Positions 54,014-63,743 of a DNA stretch of 64,000 nt are shown in pieces. The stretch spans positions 1,883,558 to 1,947,557 of the forward strand of contig CAXAMN010021584.1 in the NCBI GenBank assembly GCA_963970005.1, in the 5' to 3' direction. The position numbers were made by a program, and so were the translations under genes. The notes beneath the pieces are model-generated. The model searched no databases, was not told the DNA's origin, and was given only the letters and a program-made list of their open reading frames with translations. Within the stretch, counting starts at the first letter, position 1. The number at the start of each line of letters is the position of its first letter. Origin of the DNA: Durusdinium trenchii. Taxonomy: Eukaryota > Sar > Dinophyceae > Suessiales > Symbiodiniaceae.

Positions 54014-57000
54014 ATGTCCGGAATGGAGAGAAGTCCACGAAGGACACCAGTCCGACGAGCGCGGACCTCAGCACCTGCGAATCCCGCAGTTGCCAGTACT
54101 ACAGGAGGAGGACTGTTTGCGAATGTCGAGAGTGATGATCCTGGCCTTCCGCTTCCAGGTATGCCCTTTTCTTCGGCTTCGCAGAGCAAGGGACTAGATT
54201 CAGGTCTGGCGAAAGCATGTCCTTCCACCGACAACCTGAACCAGAAGAGCTATAGAAGTTTCAGGCGCAGATTAGAGTTGTTTCAGAGGCAGTGTAGCCG
54301 ACGAGGACGTGAAGTTGCTGTCGAGGGAACGTTCCTCATCATAAGCCGCTTGAAAGATGTCGCATGGGATGCAACAGAGCACCTCAGCTTCGATGAAGTC
54401 GAGAGGGCCTCAGATCCTTTCAAGTTGTTGTTCAAGCTGCTGGACGAGTTGTACCAGTATGAGGATTTGATTGAAGTGCCCTCCCGTTGCGATGAGTTCT
54501 TCTCTGAGTTCTACCGCCTGAAGGGAGAAGAAATGCAGGCGTACATCATTCGCCATCGCAACCTCCTCAAGCGCATGAGTGAGGTAAGTGTGGACATCCC
54601 ACCGTTGTTGTCGGGATGGCATTTGTTGACAAGAGCTGGAGTTCCAAGATGGACGCACGTTCAGATCAAGTCCATGTGCGCTGGCGACCTTGAGTATGAG
54701 AAGGTGGCCAAAGCATTGGTCAGAATGTTTGGAGGAGATCATAAGCCCAATGCTCGTGATCTTGGACGTGTCCAGCAGGCCAACAACAAGGATGACGTCC
54801 TCTACGAAGAAGATGATTCAGAGTGGTATGAGGAGTTTGAAGAAGGCTATGCCGCTGAAGAGTGGTATGAAGACGAAGCCTTCGAGTATGGTGAGATTGA
54901 GGATGACGAGATTCCTGAAGAGCTTGAAGAAGCAATGGAGTTGACAGATGAGGCTTACGTGTCCTACATCGAGAGCCGCAAGAGGATGAAGGAATTGGCC
55001 TTGTCGAGAGGATTCTATCCGGTGGTTGCTTTGGGTCCCGACTTTGAGAAGGGAAGTCAGCGAAGTCCCAAAGGAGAAGGAAAGAGTGGCAAGGGCAAAG
55101 GCAAGTCTGGTTTTGGAAAGGGGAAAGGAAAAGGAAAGAGCAAAGGTGGAGGAAACTTCATGAGGCGAACCCCCTTCAACAGAAGACCGATGTCAGGTTT
55201 GCGAAAGAGCCCTATGTCATCTACCAGCACTACCGGCGGCTCAGAGAGGTCTACCTTGACTGGATCCACGGCTCAGCATGGACCTCGGTTCAAGCGATAT
55301 AGAAGCCAAGGTCAAGGTGTGAAAGAAGTGCCTGAAGAAGTGACGATGGTCGAAGACATTGAGGAGATTGGCCATGAAGAAGAGTTGAAGTTGGATGAAC
55401 ATTGTTTCTTCGCGGTCATGGAGAAGGGGAAGGTGATTGTTGACAGTGGAGCCACTCGAACAATTGTTGGTGAGGAGAACTGGCACCGCTGGTTGGAACA
55501 CTATGGAAGTGAACAAACGCAGCCAGTCACATCTCGTGCCATTGTTCGCCAGTTCAAGTTCGGAGGCGGTGAAGTTTTGCAGTCCCAGTACAAGGTGACC
55601 TTTACTGCAGTTGTTCACGGACAATGTCTTCCAGTGACCGCTTCCGTGGTTCCTGGTGCAACACCCTTCTTGCTTGCAAGACCCACTTTGGAGGAGTGGG
55701 GAGTCGTTCATGACTACAAGAAAGGACTCATGAAGATCGGAGAGTCTGAATGGTTTCGACCTGAGAGAAACGAAAGGGGACACTTCATCCTGGACTTGAT
55801 GATGTACCAGAATGCCAACATGTCTGAGGAGACCTTCATTCAGACAGAGGAAGTTGAGGATGATGGAAACGAAGCAGATGATCCCAGCAACGTGTGGTTC
55901 ATTGAGCCGTTGATGGAGACGGAGGCCACTGTCTTCATGAACGAAGAGGTTTCGAAAGTTCCAGAAGATGAAAGCCTGATGGCAGACCAGGTGGCCGAGG
56001 ATGTGATCGCAAGGTTGAAAGAGAAGAGAATTTTGAAGTTCTTTGAGGTCTACGTGGACCAGGGCAACCTTGCAGTCTACCTGGCCAAGAACTACAGCGA
56101 CGTAGAGGTTTCCACTTTTTCATTGCCAGAATGGGATTTCGAGCACAAAGAAGTCCGTGAAGAGTTTGTTGAGCTCTTGCGAGAAGTGAGCCCAGAGTTT
56201 GTTTGGCTGGCACCCCCGTGCAGAAAATGGTCAGCCATGCAGAGATTGACAAGAAGAAATGCTGAGCAGCTCACCGAATGGAAGAAAGAACTCAAACAAG
56301 AGGAAGATTCACATTTGGCATTGGTGGCAGACTCAGCAACAGTGAGCAAAGAGAATGAGAATGACTACGCTATGGAGCACCCACATGGAGCTGGTTCTTG
56401 GAATACACCAACTCTGCAAAGCATGCGTGGTTATTTTGAAGCAGTTTGCAACCGTTGCAGGACTGGCCTCTACTTCAAGGACAAGGATGACGATGGACCA
56501 GTTCGAAAACAGACGAGAATCAGAACAAGTTCTTTGAAAGTGGCTGAAGCTCTAGATTTGGCATGTCATTGCACTCGTCCTCACATTCAGATGGAGGGGC
56601 GAACAAAAGGGCTTCAGAAGATGCAGAACTATGAAGATGGTTTTGTTCGACGAGCTGGAAAAGCAATCTATGAGAGCATGTGTGAAGCATGGAGGAAGAA
56701 AGAGATCGCCAAGATCATTGCTGGCGAGATCATGGTTGCTGAAGAAACGAAAGAAGAGAAGGAAACTATGGAAGTGACAAAAGAAGAAGTCAGTGATTCC
56801 AAGACCCATTCAAAGAAAGCTTTGTCAGTGGTGGAGAAGTTACATCGACAACTCGGTCATCCTGGCCGTGATCGCCTTGTGCATGCAGTGAAGCAAGCTG
56901 GTTTGTGTGATGAAGTGATTCAATGTGCCAAATCCTACAAATGCAGCACATGCCAGAATTTTCAGGCAAAGAAGCTTCCCAAGCCGGCATCCTTACCACA

Positions 57001-60000
57001 AACCACAAGCTTCAATGAGATGCTGGAGATTGACACTTTCCATGTCAAGTGGGATGACAAAAGATGTCGTGTCCTGGCGATCATCGACCTTTTCTCAAGA
57101 TATGAGATGAACCGAGTGATTGACGCTGAGACAGAGAAGGAGGAGCTCAAGGTGTTGGATGACTGGATTCATGCTTTCGGTTGTCCTGCAAGGATTCGAA
57201 CGGATGCATCAGGAGCGCACATGAGCGAGCAGTTTTTGAGCTACATGGATGATCACAACATCAAGCTGACTTTGGTTCCAAAGGAGGCGCATCACCGCAT
57301 GGGAACTGTTGAGCGGCTTCATGCAGTGAGGCGATTACAATTGTTGAAGATGAAGCAAGAAAATCCCAAACTGCAATTGGAGTTGGCAGCTCCCTTGGCA
57401 TGCTCTTTGAGAAACAAGTTGCGATCCATCCATGGTGTGTCACCGTCGCAGATCGTCTTTGGAAGAGATCATCGTGATACAGGCCTTGCAGATGAGCCAT
57501 TGACAAACCGAGCTGATGGAACTCCAGATCACCAACAGCTGCAGAAGCTGCGATTGTCAGCAGCGACAAGTTTCTACGAAGCGAATCATAGCCAAACACT
57601 TCGCAAAGCCTTGTTGAGCAAGAGTCGTGGTGAGGACCAGATCTTCTACCCAGGAGACTGGGTTTACTATTGGAGATCAGGTGATGGCAAACTTGAACCA
57701 AGTCGTTGGCGTGGCCCTGCACTTGTTTGTTCAATGACCCCACGAGATGGATCTGGTGATGTTCCTCGCCCTTCAGTTTACTGGATTGCTCATGGCTCAG
57801 CTTTGATTCCGGTTGCTCCTGAGCATTTGCGCCCTGAAGCGCCTCGTGAGACTCAGGCTCGCTTGCTGCATCTCCCATCTACAGCCCGTGTAGCAGATGT
57901 TCAGTCCACTGTTCGTCGTGTCCTACAGCCTGTTCGTGGTCCCATTCGTTTTCTTGACCTCTCCGGGGACCCACCTTTTGCGATTGCAACGGACACGCCA
58001 CCTGGCGAACAGCCTGCAGATGGAGAAGATGTTGCCAAAGATGATGTCGAGAAAGTCACTGCTGAAGCGATCAAAGATGAAGAACCCATGGACTCGGGTA
58101 CAGCCACAGCGGATACACAGCAGCCGCAGCCACATGAACCACAGCAAAAGCAGGTTGTTGAGCGACAGTCCGCCGCTGCAGAAGCCTCAGCACAAACCCC
58201 CCCGAGTCCTAGGGATGAAGGTGAGAAGAAGAGAGAGCATCCTGAAGAGGGTGTCGAAGAAAGACCAAGTAAGATGGAAAAGCCAAGTGAGGAGAAGCCA
58301 GAGATTGAACCTGAACCGAGTCGCGGCCGTTCGAGGAGTCCCATGTCTCGAGACGACCGATCTCTTGCTTTCCAGTCCTACAACATGTCTCGCCAACTTG
58401 ATGGACTACCACCAGTCAGGCAAGAGGATCCAGCTTTCGAACGGTTCATGGACACAATCGAACCTCTTGATGAAGAAGAGCTTCTCATGGCAGAGACCTT
58501 CCAGGAAAGCAAGTTGACTCCAGAGCAGCGAGAAGCTTTCAGCAAGGCGAAGGACGCCGCATTGATGGTGTGGATTGAGAACGCTGCTTGGAAAGCCGTG
58601 CCAGAGTCAGAAGCCGGCGAAGGGGAGGTCGTGCCTGCCCGTTTTCTGCAGAGATGGAAGCCGACCAGCGAAGGTCCGAAGCCCAATGCTCGTGTCATCT
58701 TGCAGGGCTTCAAACACAAAGACGTCTTGACTGAAAACCTACAGCGAGAGTCACCTACGCTGAGTCGACATGGCAGGATCACCCTGATGGTGTGGGCAGT
58801 TCATCGAAAGTGGAAGTTGTGGTGTGCAGATGTCAAAAGCGCTTTCATGCAATCCGACTCCATTGACGACACAACAAGGATCTATGTGCGACCGCCTGGA
58901 GAGATGAGGAGAAGACTTGAGCGTTTGATGGGCCTTCGTTCGCACGAGATCCTGAAGGCGACGAAACCAGCCTTTGGAGACGTTCGCGCTCCCCGTCAGT
59001 GGAACGAGACTGCAGATCGCTACCTGACACAAGAGTTGGGCTTGGTGCACCATCCACTTGATCGATGCTTATACTTGTCCATTCGTGCCGCCTCTGCAGA
59101 TGACCCCGAGTTCCTACAGTTTGAGAAGGACAAAGGTTGGTGGATTGTCGATGGAGCTTTGGGCCTTCATGTTGACGATTTCTTGGGAGCTGGAGAGCAG
59201 GTGTTTTCTTTGCAGGACGTGCAGCATGATCCAGCAGGAGCCTTTGATTGTTTCCAACACAGATTGCATCAGTTGTCCAAGCGTTTTCGTTTTGGATCGT
59301 GGGATTTTGGTGACAAGATGCGATTTTGCGGCTCAGAAGTCCAGCAATCAGAAGACCTGGAAGTGATTTCAGTCTCATTGCAGGAGTATGTCAACAAGAT
59401 CAAGCCATTGACATTGGAGAAGGCTCGAAAGACCATGGTTGAAGACATGTGCACGGAGAAGGAGCATAGACAGTTGAGAGCATTGGTTGGTGCAATGTCT
59501 TGGCCCGTGACGCAATGTGTTCCTCAAGCTGCAGCAACCATCAGCCTCTTGCAAGCTCACATAAACAAGCCAGCAGTCAAAGACATGCTCGAAGCAAACA
59601 AATGCCTCAGGTTCTTGAAGGAAGCCGTTAAGACCTATGTGTTCAAGATCCGTCGGCATGGCGAGCTGCAAGATCTTCGACTTGGAGTTTACTGTGATGC
59701 TGCTTGGTCGGTACGACCAGATGGAAGCTCGCAAGGAGGTATGATGATGTTCATTGCCGATAGAGCTGAGCTGGAGAGTCACAAGCCTTTTCCCCTCACC
59801 GTGATCGATTGGGCAAGCAAGAAATTGGTGAGGATGTGCAGAAGTTCGCTATCAGCTGAAGCGCAGTCGGCAACGATTGCAGTGGACGAATTGGAATGGG
59901 CCAAGGTTTTCTATGCTGCAATGGTGAATCCATTTGTGGCCATCCATGAGGACAAAACCATGCACTGGTTTCAGGAGTCACCCATCATCACCGATGCGAA

Positions 60001-61381
60001 GGCCTTGTTCGACAGCACGCTGTCAGTGACTCCTGGCATGAAGCTCTCAGAAAGAAGAACAGCCATCGAGATTTGCATCCTGAAGGAGCGATTGCATGCC
60101 GTCATGGGCAACTTTCGCTGGGTGAATTCCACTCAGCAGTTGGCAGATGGATTCACGAAGACAAGTGCACGTGAATCACTGGCATACACGTTGTCTAGAG
60201 GAGTTCATGCCCTTCGTTTTGACCCCAACTTCGTTGCAGCCAAGAAAGTCACTCAGAGTGAGAGAGACAAGGAGAATGCCGAGTACGAGAAGGCTGCAGA
60301 GTCATTGTTTGAAGGTCAAGCACTCCTGGCGGAAGATCACGACAAGAAGGAAAGGATGAACCTATGCCGTCTTCCAGGATGTCAAAAGGAGAAGGACAAG
60401 AAAGATGATGCATACCACTACTGCAGCCGTCGTCATTTCTACCTTCATTTGCACCGCAAGGGACAAGGTGGAGACGAGTGGCGAAAAGCAGCGAATTGTG
60501 CTCTAGCAGTGTTGGCAGCAAGCAGCATTGAAGGTGTCGAAGCAAACAGCACGAACGACGACGACCCTGTGTTTGACCCAGTTTTTGTGAATACCATGCT
60601 GGCCATTTTGTGCTTTGCTTTGGTGGGAGCCTTGGGTTCAGCTTGGTTGCTGAAGAACTTTGTGAAGCAGTATGCCAACAAGCTAAAGGACACCTTTGTG
60701 GCTGTGTATCAGTTCTTTTGTGCCTTAGCTTTTCGATCGTCCGTCGGTTTGAGCCATGGAACTGCAGCTGATTTCCCCGAAGCTGCAAATGACGATGCTG
60801 AAGTCGATGCTTCTAACATGGAGACCGAGGACAATGAGACGGAGAGCGATGATGAAGTGTTGAGATGGAATGAAGTGCTCAATCGTTGGAAGCGACGATA
60901 TGATGAAGTTCGAGATGAAGATGATCAAGCCAAATGGCGAGAGCTCCAGGCCAACTTGTGGACGAACCAGGTGTCTCCGCAGATGCGAGGACATGTGATC
61001 CGACACTGTCGTCCTGATGTTCGACGTGAGGAGTACTTGAAGCTCACGTTGGCCTCGACTTGTGAGAATGTCACCGATGAACAGATCCGGCAGTGGCACC
61101 GCTTTCTCAATGCGCATTTCTGTCTGATCATGGAGATCCATGCAGAAGTGCGGTTCAAGGACCAGAGGATGAATCAGCTCCAGTCCTTGTGCGATGCCCT
61201 ACAAGCTGAGAAAGAAGAAGTTGATCCACATGAGCGAGAGCGAATGAAGTTCGATCGTGGTGAACGTGCTGACAAGATGCAGCAGACCGCTGCACACTAC
61301 AACCCTGAGACGGATTCGATGCATCCGGCTCAACCGAATGGAGCATGGACGTTTGTGAGCACGTACGAAAGCCGTGTGTGA
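54014..61381 (+). CDS. Gag-Pol polyprotein of element 2, 2455 aa, with C-terminal extension
   Basis: One frame from ATG (CCCATGTCC, 102 nt after the LTR) to TGA. Domains by residue: capsid-like Gag about 70-245; acidic Glu/Asp/Tyr tract about 255-315; Gly/Lys-rich basic tract about 349-385 in place of a zinc knuckle; protease with VIVDSGAT (Asp477). Methyltransferase-like segment about 650-860 has FEVYVDQGNLA (from 677), APPC (Cys736) and EHP (788-790). Integrase zinc site is H944, H949, C977, C980, and its catalytic site Asp1007, Asp1064, Glu1100 (DD35E). A low-complexity hinge covers about 1310-1450. Reverse transcriptase has Asp1606 and HVDD (Asp1721, Asp1722). RNase H has Asp1895, Glu1949, Asp1994 and LADGFTK (2043-2049). 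The extension 2060-2455 has a C-x4-C-x13-C-x3-H motif (2118-2141), one hydrophobic membrane-like segment (about 2195-2217) and a charged, partly coiled C-terminus. Cleavage by its own protease is expected; no frameshift separates Gag from Pol. Confidence 0.95.
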   Translation: MSGMERSPRRTPVRRARTSAPANPAVASTTGGGLFANVESDDPGLPLPGMPFSSASQSKGLDSGLAKACPSTDNLNQKSYRSFRRRLELFQRQCSRRGREVAVEGTFLIISRLKDVAWDATEHLSFDEVERASDPFKLLFKLLDELYQYEDLIEVPSRCDEFFSEFYRLKGEEMQAYIIRHRNLLKRMSEVSVDIPPLLSGWHLLTRAGVPRWTHVQIKSMCAGDLEYEKVAKALVRMFGGDHKPNARDLGRVQQANNKDDVLYEEDDSEWYEEFEEGYAAEEWYEDEAFEYGEIEDDEIPEELEEAMELTDEAYVSYIESRKRMKELALSRGFYPVVALGPDFEKGSQRSPKGEGKSGKGKGKSGFGKGKGKGKSKGGGNFMRRTPFNRRPMSGLRKSPMSSTSTTGGSERSTLTGSTAQHGPRFKRYRSQGQGVKEVPEEVTMVEDIEEIGHEEELKLDEHCFFAVMEKGKVIVDSGATRTIVGEENWHRWLEHYGSEQTQPVTSRAIVRQFKFGGGEVLQSQYKVTFTAVVHGQCLPVTASVVPGATPFLLARPTLEEWGVVHDYKKGLMKIGESEWFRPERNERGHFILDLMMYQNANMSEETFIQTEEVEDDGNEADDPSNVWFIEPLMETEATVFMNEEVSKVPEDESLMADQVAEDVIARLKEKRILKFFEVYVDQGNLAVYLAKNYSDVEVSTFSLPEWDFEHKEVREEFVELLREVSPEFVWLAPPCRKWSAMQRLTRRNAEQLTEWKKELKQEEDSHLALVADSATVSKENENDYAMEHPHGAGSWNTPTLQSMRGYFEAVCNRCRTGLYFKDKDDDGPVRKQTRIRTSSLKVAEALDLACHCTRPHIQMEGRTKGLQKMQNYEDGFVRRAGKAIYESMCEAWRKKEIAKIIAGEIMVAEETKEEKETMEVTKEEVSDSKTHSKKALSVVEKLHRQLGHPGRDRLVHAVKQAGLCDEVIQCAKSYKCSTCQNFQAKKLPKPASLPQTTSFNEMLEIDTFHVKWDDKRCRVLAIIDLFSRYEMNRVIDAETEKEELKVLDDWIHAFGCPARIRTDASGAHMSEQFLSYMDDHNIKLTLVPKEAHHRMGTVERLHAVRRLQLLKMKQENPKLQLELAAPLACSLRNKLRSIHGVSPSQIVFGRDHRDTGLADEPLTNRADGTPDHQQLQKLRLSAATSFYEANHSQTLRKALLSKSRGEDQIFYPGDWVYYWRSGDGKLEPSRWRGPALVCSMTPRDGSGDVPRPSVYWIAHGSALIPVAPEHLRPEAPRETQARLLHLPSTARVADVQSTVRRVLQPVRGPIRFLDLSGDPPFAIATDTPPGEQPADGEDVAKDDVEKVTAEAIKDEEPMDSGTATADTQQPQPHEPQQKQVVERQSAAAEASAQTPPSPRDEGEKKREHPEEGVEERPSKMEKPSEEKPEIEPEPSRGRSRSPMSRDDRSLAFQSYNMSRQLDGLPPVRQEDPAFERFMDTIEPLDEEELLMAETFQESKLTPEQREAFSKAKDAALMVWIENAAWKAVPESEAGEGEVVPARFLQRWKPTSEGPKPNARVILQGFKHKDVLTENLQRESPTLSRHGRITLMVWAVHRKWKLWCADVKSAFMQSDSIDDTTRIYVRPPGEMRRRLERLMGLRSHEILKATKPAFGDVRAPRQWNETADRYLTQELGLVHHPLDRCLYLSIRAASADDPEFLQFEKDKGWWIVDGALGLHVDDFLGAGEQVFSLQDVQHDPAGAFDCFQHRLHQLSKRFRFGSWDFGDKMRFCGSEVQQSEDLEVISVSLQEYVNKIKPLTLEKARKTMVEDMCTEKEHRQLRALVGAMSWPVTQCVPQAAATISLLQAHINKPAVKDMLEANKCLRFLKEAVKTYVFKIRRHGELQDLRLGVYCDAAWSVRPDGSSQGGMMMFIADRAELESHKPFPLTVIDWASKKLVRMCRSSLSAEAQSATIAVDELEWAKVFYAAMVNPFVAIHEDKTMHWFQESPIITDAKALFDSTLSVTPGMKLSERRTAIEICILKERLHAVMGNFRWVNSTQQLADGFTKTSARESLAYTLSRGVHALRFDPNFVAAKKVTQSERDKENAEYEKAAESLFEGQALLAEDHDKKERMNLCRLPGCQKEKDKKDDAYHYCSRRHFYLHLHRKGQGGDEWRKAANCALAVLAASSIEGVEANSTNDDDPVFDPVFVNTMLAILCFALVGALGSAWLLKNFVKQYANKLKDTFVAVYQFFCALAFRSSVGLSHGTAADFPEAANDDAEVDASNMETEDNETESDDEVLRWNEVLNRWKRRYDEVRDEDDQAKWRELQANLWTNQVSPQMRGHVIRHCRPDVRREEYLKLTLASTCENVTDEQIRQWHRFLNAHFCLIMEIHAEVRFKDQRMNQLQSLCDALQAEKEEVDPHERERMKFDRGERADKMQQTAAHYNPETDSMHPAQPNGAWTFVSTYESRV

Positions 61382-61436
61382 CAAGGGTGACCAGTGAGTT
61401 AGATTTTTGAATGTTTTCCAGTTGGCCAGCTCGAAC

Positions 61437-61448
61437 AAAACAAAGAGC
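61437..61448 (+). promoter_or_regulatory. Weak polypurine tract of element 2
   Basis: AAACAAAGAG-type purine-rich run about 10 bases before the 3' LTR. It is not directly adjacent and has a C, so its role as plus-strand primer is only a guess. Confidence 0.3.
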
Positions 61449-61457
61449 TTTTGCCCA

Positions 61458-61633
61458 TCTCAATGCAGTTTTCACAGCATGTACTTGAAGGTACGTTTGC
61501 TGAAGGTTTGAACGTTTGTATGTTCGATTGCGGCCATTTAGGGCCCTTGAGTCACCGTGGTCACGACCCTACTCGTTCGACTTGTGTAGAAAAGGCAGGT
61601 TCGACTTTGTGTGCGAGTTCCTGTTCAATCAGA
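61458..61633 (+). repeat. 3' LTR of element 2 (176 bp)
   Basis: Identical to 53736-53911. The gap from the polyprotein stop to this LTR is 76 nt. Confidence 0.95.
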
Positions 61634-61638
61634 ACTCC
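61634..61638. repeat. Target-site duplication of element 2, right (ACTCC)
   Basis: Matches 53731-53735. Confidence 0.9.
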
Positions 61639-62887
61639 AATATTCACCACACATATCACCATCATCCCTCAAACAAAAAGGGTCTTGACTCCCAACAGCG
61701 CGCTCAGCGTCCGGGCCCAAAGGCCGAATCTGGATCTGGAGCACTATAGGACTGGCCCACGAGCGAAACATGAGGTGGGGGGGATGCGCGTGGGCGAAGC
61801 GGTGAAGTTGTCTCACCACTGCATGTCCTAATTGCAACCCAAAAACATGAAAAACCCCAAATCTAGATTCTCTGGGATTCCTCCGAAAAGTTGAACGTTT
61901 ACCTGTTTTTTTGCCATTCGGATTTCTTGTGGATTTTGTCATTTGAACCAAAGGGAACTCTCCTTCTCCAGTATGTCGGACAGGACGACTGTGCGCAGGA
62001 CGACTGTACACGTTCACACGTTCCAGGTGTTTGTTCAGTTTCAATTGATTTTTCCAGTCCTCACCAACACACTGGCAGTTCTGTGCCACGAACGGAAAAA
62101 ACCCAGCTCCAAACCTTGAGTTATTCTGTTGGTCTGCCTCCGAAAATCGAGTCTCCAAAAATGCGAGGTAAGTAGTAACCACTTACCTGACCGAATCTGC
62201 CAATAAACTTGAACACTCTGCCGATAAGCTGGTGAGAACCTCGTGTCTCAGCAAATCGGCTGGAACGGTTTAGTTCAAACTCCGTGATGTCTGGGACATC
62301 CCGAGAAGCGGTGTAGCGAGGACCAGTGATAGGACCATGTCATCGAAAAGTCTCACCACATCCATCAGACTGGGTTCAAACCATTGCCAAATTGAGTCGT
62401 TGAATCTAGTTGCCAGTTGCCAAAATTTCCAAAGAAGAAGGACAAAAGGAGGAAACAAAAACACAAAACAATTTACTATTTCATGCAATACACGTCCGAA
62501 ACACTTTTTGGTTTCTAAAACAAAGTTGTTTTAATAAAACTGAAGAACCACCAACCCACGCCAAACCCATTGGATGCCATTGGCCTACCGGTCTACCCGG
62601 TCCAGCTGCTCCGGCCGCCGGCCTCATTGGCCTGCCGATTGGAGCTCTGCTCGCTCGATGGAGCGTCGTTGGCCACGAAGCCGTGGACTTCCTGAGCGGG
62701 CCATGTCAGAGGTCCATGGCGAGAAACTTGTCATTCACCAAAGCAATTTCCCGATATGCCCGGATCAGTGCTTGTGGGGGTGTGCGGTAATATATACAGT
62801 AATAGTATCGAGTCGTATCTGAGAAGTGCTATGTCCTTTTAGAGGTATTTCCAATATTATCTGGCTGAGCTACAGTATAGTAGTTCC

Positions 62888-62997
62888 AAGGTCGTTAGGT
62901 CGAATTGTCTATTTCAAAAAATAAGATAAGACTTAGGTCGCGTGAAATAACAAAATTATTGTGACGTCGCAGGGGGAAGAATCGACCTAACAACCTT
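62888..62997. repeat. 110-bp unit with 16-bp terminal inverted repeats
   Basis: AAGGTCGTTAGGTCGA (62888-62903) pairs with TCGACCTAACAACCTT (62982-62997) with one mismatch. The interior is AT-rich and has no open frame. The shape is that of a miniature inverted-repeat element, but no target duplication is seen. Confidence 0.55.
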
Positions 62998-63713
62998 ATT
63001 ACAAAATGTTGCAAGTCAGGTATGGCGTGAGGTCCTTCACTTCACACGAAGCTTCAAAAGCGCGCCAAAAAACAAATTGCAAAAACAACATGCAGTCCCC
63101 TTTCTTTTCACTCTTGCGGCATGCCAATGCCCGCTTCCCTCTTGGCAACAGCTTCATGACCTGGCTTGGAAGGTGGAAAATACAGTAAATACTTTTTCAA
63201 GGAGCTGGCCCAAACTTGAGCTTTTCAGGGTGCGAAAAGCTCAAATTGGACGTCTTGAGAAACGTCCCTGGGCTCGATTCCTCCCGGGGATTTGCAGAAC
63301 ACAAGATTCAAGCTGCCCAAGGCACCAGAAGAGGTAGGCTTGACGCCTTGAGCAGGCACCCTTGTTTAGATTTGGCCAGCCGTGTCCACCTCACCTATGC
63401 TCACCTTGCTTTCCTCTTTGCATGTGTCTGTGATTCTCGCTTCGGGTGCGAGAGGCGGCTCAACTCCGACCGCCTCGTTTCAGCCAAACGTCTCTGGGAT
63501 CGATTCCTCCGTCATTTTCCACCTATATTCGCCCATGCGCAGGAGAGCCCGTCTTGCAAACCGTGAGCTGAAAAATATGCAAGGCCTGGGTTTGCAGGTG
63601 CTTGGCGTGGAACCATTTTACCAAATGAAAAAGACCACCCTTAATTATTCAGAAACTTCGGTCAAATTTTTAAGTGACGTCGGGTGACATCGCTATAATT
63701 CAGGCAGATAATG

Positions 63714-63743
63714 TGTATATATATATACAGTATATTATATATC
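63714..63743. repeat. AT tract with TATATACAGTATATTATATA
   Basis: Near-palindromic TATATACAGTATAT core inside an AT microsatellite. Similar cores occur at 10735-10760, 18405-18436, 38690-38716, 51112-51126 (inverse) and 62788-62803. Confidence 0.8.

Larger units (their letters stand above)
53736..61633 (+). mobile_element. Ty1/copia-type LTR retrotransposon 2, apparently intact
   Basis: A 7898-bp element with identical 176-bp LTRs, a 5-bp target duplication and one uninterrupted Gag-Pol frame of 2455 codons. Order: Gag, protease, methyltransferase-like domain, integrase, reverse transcriptase, RNase H, C-terminal extension. LTR ends are TCT...AGA rather than TG...CA. It differs from element 1 in LTRs, Gag (no CCHC knuckle) and C-terminus, so it is a separate family. 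Identical LTRs and the intact frame make it a good candidate for a currently mobile copy. Confidence 0.95.
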
